Assembly: GCA_022478985.1 (NCBI GenBank)
Contig: JAKSZP010014918.1
Location: 1 to 64,000 of the forward strand
DNA: 64,000 bases
Source: Massospora cicadina
Taxonomy: Eukaryota > Entomophthoromycota > Entomophthoromycetes > Entomophthorales > Entomophthoraceae
Direction of reading: 5' to 3'
In this document: positions 60,083 to 64,000 of the stretch, in pieces
Layout of the letters: each line of letters begins with the position of its first letter
Numbering within the stretch: position 1 is the stretch's first letter
Notes under the pieces: model-generated
Told to the model about the DNA's origin: nothing
What the model saw: only the letters and a program-made list of their open reading frames with translations
Databases searched by the model: none
Made by a program: the position numbers and the translations under genes

Positions 60083-61559
60083 AATTAACTTTAGGATCTT
60101 CTAAAACTTAAGGAAGCTTGAAACCATGATTGCGTTCCAGATAATAAGTTTGGGATTTGATTTCTCATTTTGAATAATACTTGCTTAAAGACCCTTTGTA
60201 CAACTGCACAATACCTTGTATATGCGTTGTTTGATTTGATAATATGATATAATGGACAATAGTAGTATGAAACCGACTATTCTAGTTGAGCTGATAGACA
60301 AAATATTGATTAGGTCCAACACCAACCTGGTGCTTCTCTTTTTATGTATTTCTTCTGAAATGATAGGGACTTCTTCCCTAATTCTTCTGGTAGAACTTAA
60401 CCCAGGAAAAGGTTCAGATCTTATTCTTCCTTCTCATCACGCAGTGTCCACGGAGAAAACAATAATTTAGACAAAGGATCTTATAGTCCTTCTTTCTTTA
60501 ATGACAAGAGTAATCAAACTAATTATAGATCTAATTTTAACTTCAAATTCTATTTAATTATCTGCTATATTTAAAAAAGTCAAGGGGTTAAATAAGAATT
60601 TGGTGCACAACTCTTTGTTTGGCACCCCAATTGGGAACGGCGGCCATCACCAATGAATTAACTCTCCATGGTCATGCAAACCGATGATCTTCCTCATCAA
60701 ATATAATCAGGTTCTCTTTCCTAAAAAAATACAACCTCTTCTGAGTTTTAAAAATAACGTGTCCCAATGTCTTTTTTCACCTCCCTTCAATTTTACCCTT
60801 ATCTGGTAACAACTTTCTTAGGTAATGGTATTCTTACCCATAAATAGCAGATTGCAATCTAAAAAAGGAAAATTCAAAGTCGCATTATGACAGGCAGCAT
60901 TACTCGCCAACAACTTATAAACCCAATAGTTAATTGGCAACTAAACCTAATCGGCTCCTACAAGTAAATTAAGTTTTATAAAATCAAATTGACCCCCTAA
61001 TCGCTTGCTTATTGTCTAGGATCATCCCAATGAACCACTCATCAATCCAACAGAATATAATCTTTCATATAAATAAAAAATTGCAATTTCTCTCTAAACA
61101 TTAGTTATTGTATAATTAATTGATAGCTTAAGCATCCATTAGTGATTAAATCCCCTAGTGGACCAGCAGATTAATTGTACTTAATGAAGCTTGGTAATTT
61201 GGTCAAAAATTCCACCAGAATCTTAAGTAAACCTCCATGTCCAGCTGCGCATAGAGCTTTCATGATTATTTCTGGATGAGCTGAGGGCAGGGGTATGCTC
61301 TAGAAATTCCCTACAATCTTATACAATTATCCATCTCAAAACTCAGTGTCTCTCATTTATCATCCAAGTTTTGGCAAATAGCAGGCTTTTCAAAGACATA
61401 ATTTCTTGCTTTCATTTTTTTAATCATTGCAGAAAAAGGGGATAAAGCTGATACAACAGGCATTCTTGAAAGTCCATAAGCATTATGATGGGTTTGGCCT
61501 GTTTAATGTACTACCTAATAGTCATAAACCTGTAGTTTCTAGGCACATTGTGATAACAG
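60083..61559. other. Spacer between element E and the element I RNase H, no gene read
   Basis: By position this should hold the RNase H to integrase connection of element I. I could not read it. It may also contain other old insertions. The plus-strand frame 60252-60470 has no family resemblance. Confidence 0.45.
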
Positions 61560-61720
61560 ACCTTCTTACTTATTAAGATCATATACTTATTGCTTTAAAC
61601 CATGATAGGTAACAATATTAACCTTAAACCCATGTATATAAGCTCAAAATTGTTTACAAGAGTACATGACAGCTATGGATTCTCATTCAGTTACATTGTT
61701 TTTTCTCATGTTTGTCCAAG
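61560..61720 (-). pseudogene. Element I RNase H remnant
   Basis: The minus strand reads VTE-stop-ESIAVMYSCKQF-stop-AYIHG, closely parallel to VTKRECLTVIYACKQFQIYI of element B. The first TGA stands where B has Arg. Confidence 0.75.
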
Positions 61721-63419
61721 ATATGATTTCAAAAAGCTAACAGATACTCTTCTATGTCATTCATATATGTGAGTGTACACCTCCTATAGCTGTGAGAGAT
61801 GCTCAGATTGTACAATAAAAAGCTGGGTATATTTAAGAGATCTCAGAATGTGAGCTTCAGCAAGGCTTTCTTTAGCTAGTTGAGGGAGACATTACATTCT
61901 TAAGATCAGTGGAAAAAACTCCCACCATACCAGATGTAATTGAAGCTCCTCCAGTTGCGTGAATCCCAGTATTCTTGACAGTAGTATCTGACCAATTTGA
62001 GATATACTTAAAAGTTTTACTTACTTTCAGTTTCTTTCATGTAATTGATGGCATCAAGTTTTGAGTCTGTGGCATATTTCTCAAACGTTAAAAATGTGAC
62101 CCAGATACCCCATTTAGAACATGTAGAATTGACAATTTTCTAGGCTAATTTTACTGAGCTTAAACTTACCTCCAAAAAGACCTCTTCCAGGTGTTCTATA
62201 AGCTGTGTTAACGTTTTCTAAACACATTTATACATCAAAGTAAACTAAAAAGAAATCATCTTTAATTCTTCCAATATAGTGCCCTGTGAAAACTTTGGGC
62301 TTTTACAGGTAAACAAGTTCACTTAATTGATTAGATAGATAATATGTATACTTCTAGTTATTTGACGAAGACTAGCTCAGTCAAGTTCTTAGACTTGAGT
62401 GACATTGACCTCACTCTATTTAATATTGATGAATAAGGGGTTTAAACCTCACATGGGTAGATACTGACAGATACATAATTTTTTTTACTTCATTTTAGGT
62501 AAATGACACACAGAAAAATTAGTAACTTACAACAGCTTCAGCCTGACTTAAATACAATAAAAAACTGACAATTATAAAAAGTAATCGTGATTCTTAGGTA
62601 ATTACTATCTAAGGTCAAGTTTTAATATGAAGATTATGGATAACAAATAGGGCGAGATTATTAGAAGACAGGAATTACAAATTTTGGTTATAACAATTAT
62701 CTCGGCACACCTAGCCAAATAGAATTATGTACTGGTTTAATTTCCAAATAATCCCAGCTTTTTCTCATATAATGTAGTGTGATTATATGCCACTCGAATC
62801 AGCTGTCAATTTGGCCATTACAGCCAATTAATTTGCCATAAATAAGTGTCCATTTTACACACCAAGTTACTAAGTACCACATTGTCAGCAATAGCCCCCA
62901 ACTATATCATAATCATAATTGACATCAGATATGCATCCTTTGTAAATTGAAATTAATCTTTTTGTCAGTTATTATTCCTGAACAACCAATTGTAAATAAA
63001 CAATTTTTCTCAAAGATAAAACTATAAGCTTAAAAATAAATGAATAGGATGGATAGCCTGTCAGGGCAATTCTGCATCCACCCTATTGCAAGTTTTGACC
63101 AATATAAGTATAAAACCTGTACTGGTTAGAAATAAATCACAGTGTGGTATATTAATCCCAAAATTGACTTACATCAACTACTTTCTTAAAACATTAATGA
63201 ACCATTTTAAAAATGTATATTAAAGCTTAATTGATACTAAATAGATAATGTGGTCATATAAAATTTCCACATGTCCATTATTCACTAAACAATGGCTTGT
63301 GCATTGCATATTTTTGGGACACTTGAGATAGTTGGAATAATCTTTGAGAGGTAATAATCATGCACTTTACCTGGTCTTTAGGAAACAGGTCAAAATGCCA
63401 ATATTCCTTTGATAAGATC

Positions 63420-63700
63420 TAGATTTGTAAAGTGTTTGCTCCCCCTAATTGATCCAAGGCGTCATCTACATGAGGTAAAGGATAAAAGTATTTCTTAGTA
63501 ATATTAACAAGTGATGGTAGTCAGTAATGAATCTATAGAGCCATCTTTCAGCTGACTTTATTACCAGATTATCCCATGGGCTGAGTGATGGGACAACCAT
63601 TCCTTTAAGTATAAGTACCTCCAATTCCTTCTGTACCTCCTTATAACTGGCCTTGCTTCTCTGTATTGTCCAAATCATTTGGGCTTTACATCCCTACTAC
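63420..63700 (-). pseudogene. Element I reverse transcriptase, finger region
   Basis: The frame 63678-63466 has YKEVQKELEVLILKGMVVPS followed by LSPWDNLVI and FITDYHHL, the Ty3-like RT N-terminal fingers. After a frameshift YFYPLPHVDDALDQLGGAN continues (about 63440-63500). The palm, with its catalytic box, should lie between 63400 and 62000 but was not readable. Gag and protease would lie beyond the window's right edge. Confidence 0.82.
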
Positions 63701-64000
63701 TAAAGTGGTGCTGGATCCCCACAGCGCATCCAAGGTTGAAGTCATTTGTCACAAATACTTAGGAGAAATTTTTAATGATAGGCTTTACTTAATATGACTT
63801 TCAGTTAATCCAGCAAGTTGTTCACAGGAAATGACCATAAAAATGGTAAGAGAAGGTTAGGTAAGTTAAAACTCTTTCCAGATAACAGAACTCATGCACC
63901 TCATAAATCTCTTCCATAAGACTACTATGTTAACTGTGATTTTCTGCCCTATCTTGATAGATTATGAAGGTAGTTAGGTTGGCAAGCAGTACACAGATTT
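63701..64000. other. Right edge, upstream part of element I
   Basis: By position on the minus strand this precedes the RT fingers. It should be the protease-RT connection, but no motif is legible. Confidence 0.4.

Overview
This 64 kb window is AT-rich eukaryotic DNA and reads as a graveyard of nested retrotransposons. I found no intact host protein gene, rRNA gene or CRISPR array. The reverse transcriptases, integrases, proteases and gag zinc knuckles are recognisable, but every element is broken by stops and frameshifts. The LINE reverse transcriptase motifs (DQEKAYDRV, RGLRQGDPLSPLLYN, FADD) remind me of LINEs of early-diverging fungi, so a fungus with a large, repeat-rich genome is my best guess. 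That guess rests on family resemblance only.

Layout. 1-1609: no gene seen. 1627-6854: near full-length LINE-A (minus strand), ORF1 plus ORF2, bounded by a perfect 17-bp target-site duplication (TSD). 6872-11951: no gene seen. 11957-19223: Ty3-like element B (minus) with 0.83 kb LTRs and a 5-bp TSD. 19819-27803: related element C (minus), whose right LTR carries a ~0.66 kb hairpin-rich insertion. 29297-38009: element D (minus). 38620-42250: Ty3-like element F on the plus strand, its reverse transcriptase split by a ~1.8 kb insertion. 42300-47700: no gene seen, but a nearly perfect 67-bp inverted repeat. 47720-63700: an old minus-strand Ty3-like element (I). Its integrase is interrupted by LINE material (a plus-strand ORF1 fragment at about 48080-49970 and minus-strand LINE-B at 49993-52925, with its own 17-bp TSD) and by LTR element E (53101-60082). 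Element I resumes to the right with RNase H and reverse transcriptase.

Common threads. The LTR elements share a layout: gag, protease, RT, RNase H, integrase, a G-run polypurine tract beside the 3' LTR, and a putative primer-binding site TGG(C/T)(G/A)CT beside the 5' LTR. Decay is directional. Catalytic Asp codons have become Asn and consensus Arg codons have become TGA, mostly as CpG transitions, which points to cytosine methylation and deamination or a RIP-like process. Nothing here looks able to move by itself.

Coordinates of broken genes are approximate. They were read by eye from conserved motifs in several frames.
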